DNA of 64,000 nucleotides, from positions 2,914,001 through 2,978,000 of the forward strand of contig NZ_CP041185.1 in NCBI RefSeq assembly GCF_006517255.1, given 5' to 3'. Positions 63,682 through 64,000 of this stretch are shown here, in pieces. Position numbers and translations under genes: made by a program. This stretch comes from Janthinobacterium tructae (GTDB lineage Bacteria; Pseudomonadota; Gammaproteobacteria; Burkholderiales; Burkholderiaceae_D). The first letter of the stretch is position 1. Every line of letters begins with the position of its first letter. The notes under the pieces were generated by a model. The model saw only the letters and a list, made by a program, of their open reading frames with translations. It ran no database searches and was not told the DNA's origin.

Positions 63682-64000
63682 ATGAAATTCTGCTCCGAAT
63701 GCGCCCATCCTGTCAGCCTGTCCATTCCGGAAGGCGACAACCGTCCGCGCTATGTCTGCGCCAACTGCGACGCCATCCATTACCAGAACCCGAAAATGGT
63801 GGTCGGTTCGATTCCCGTCTGGGAAGAGGATGGCCAGCTCCAGGTCTTGCTGTGCAAGCGCGCCATCGAGCCGCGCCTGGGCTACTGGACCCTGCCAGCC
63901 GGTTTCATGGAAAACGATGAAACCACGTCCGACGCGGCCGAGCGCGAAACGGTGGAGGAAGCAGGCGCCAATATCGAGCTGGGGCCCCTGTTTTCGCTGC
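63682..64000 (+). CDS. Nudix hydrolase with zinc ribbon, 5' part
   Basis: The first 106 residues of a gene running off the right edge. The N-terminal zinc ribbon has CSECAHP and [13 protein letters not shown]. The Nudix box [22 protein letters not shown] is complete (GX5EX7REUXEEXGU). Proteins of this layout are often called NUDIX hydrolases of the NudC-like or ADP-ribose group. The start at 63682 is followed by the zinc ribbon, as in the family. Confidence 0.88.
   Translation, partial: MKFCSECAHPVSLSIPEGDNRPRYVCANCDAIHYQNPKMVVGSIPVWEEDGQLQVLLCKRAIEPRLGYWTLPAGFMENDETTSDAAERETVEEAGANIELGPLFSL

Overview
The window is a GC-rich (roughly 60-65%), densely packed bacterial chromosome segment. Gene content and order point to a betaproteobacterium of the family Oxalobacteraceae, most likely Janthinobacterium or a close relative. 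Supporting features are the ribF-ileS-lspA-coaBC-dut cluster, divergent rluC and rne, a flagellar flhB-flhA-flhF-flhG-fliA-motC-motD block, a PEP-CTERM protein, and a complete autoinducer synthase / sensor kinase / response regulator trio matching the jqsA-jqsS-jqsR system described in Janthinobacterium. No phage, insertion sequence, integrase, plasmid gene or CRISPR array was seen, so this looks like core chromosome.

Layout. 1-302: 3' end of flgN. 321-2287: CPBP-like membrane protein, an unrecognised Sel1-like protein and a YciH/SUI1 protein. 2338-10434: flagellar block on the minus strand (flhB, flhA, flhF, flhG, fliA, motC, motD in transcription order). 10571-12990: a fumarylacetoacetate-hydrolase-family enzyme, RsuA and a small orphan protein. 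13368-16529: rluC, gph, Rieske protein, sppA on the minus strand, divergent from rne (17227-20379) across a 697-base gene-free region. 20469-25663: chrA, then moaA, a fused mobA-moeA and a secreted protein. 25955-29681: an MHFG-type PEP-CTERM protein, an unknown protein, a 177-base palindrome, rmuC and a truncated haemoglobin. 29815-31965: MFS exporter, a small GIY-YIG-like protein, a MarR regulator. 31976-35715: jqsA divergent from jqsS-jqsR. 35724-39310: an FtsX-type permease and adenine deaminase. 39888-44752: the prkA / UPF0229 / SpoVR stress operon. 45291-49209: tonB-exbB-exbD-exbD and a TPR protein. 49493-56861: ribF, ileS, lspA, coaBC, dut and a degenerate M48-type lipoprotein. 57020-63153: a 46-residue membrane protein, XdhC, AlkA, a secreted repeat protein, an ECF sigma/anti-sigma pair, and an MFS transporter divergent from an MmyB-type regulator. 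63201-63496: two identical initiator tRNA genes, each with its own terminator. 63682-64000: start of a Nudix hydrolase.

How it works together. The flagellar block supplies the export gate, the FlhF/FlhG placement and number system, the late sigma factor and a second stator. The jqs locus makes and senses an alpha-hydroxyketone signal. The moaA / mobA-moeA operon and XdhC serve molybdenum cofactor enzymes that lie elsewhere. The TonB/ExbB/ExbD set energises outer-membrane receptors. The most unusual observations are the MobA-MoeA fusion, the loss of the Walker A signature in FlhG, an M48-like lipoprotein with RExxH in place of HExxH, a dispersed imperfect palindrome present twice (49211 and 56866) with paired changes in its outer arms, a separate 177-base snap-back palindrome (27709-27885), and a strong hairpin terminator just upstream of the TPR gene at the end of the TonB operon.
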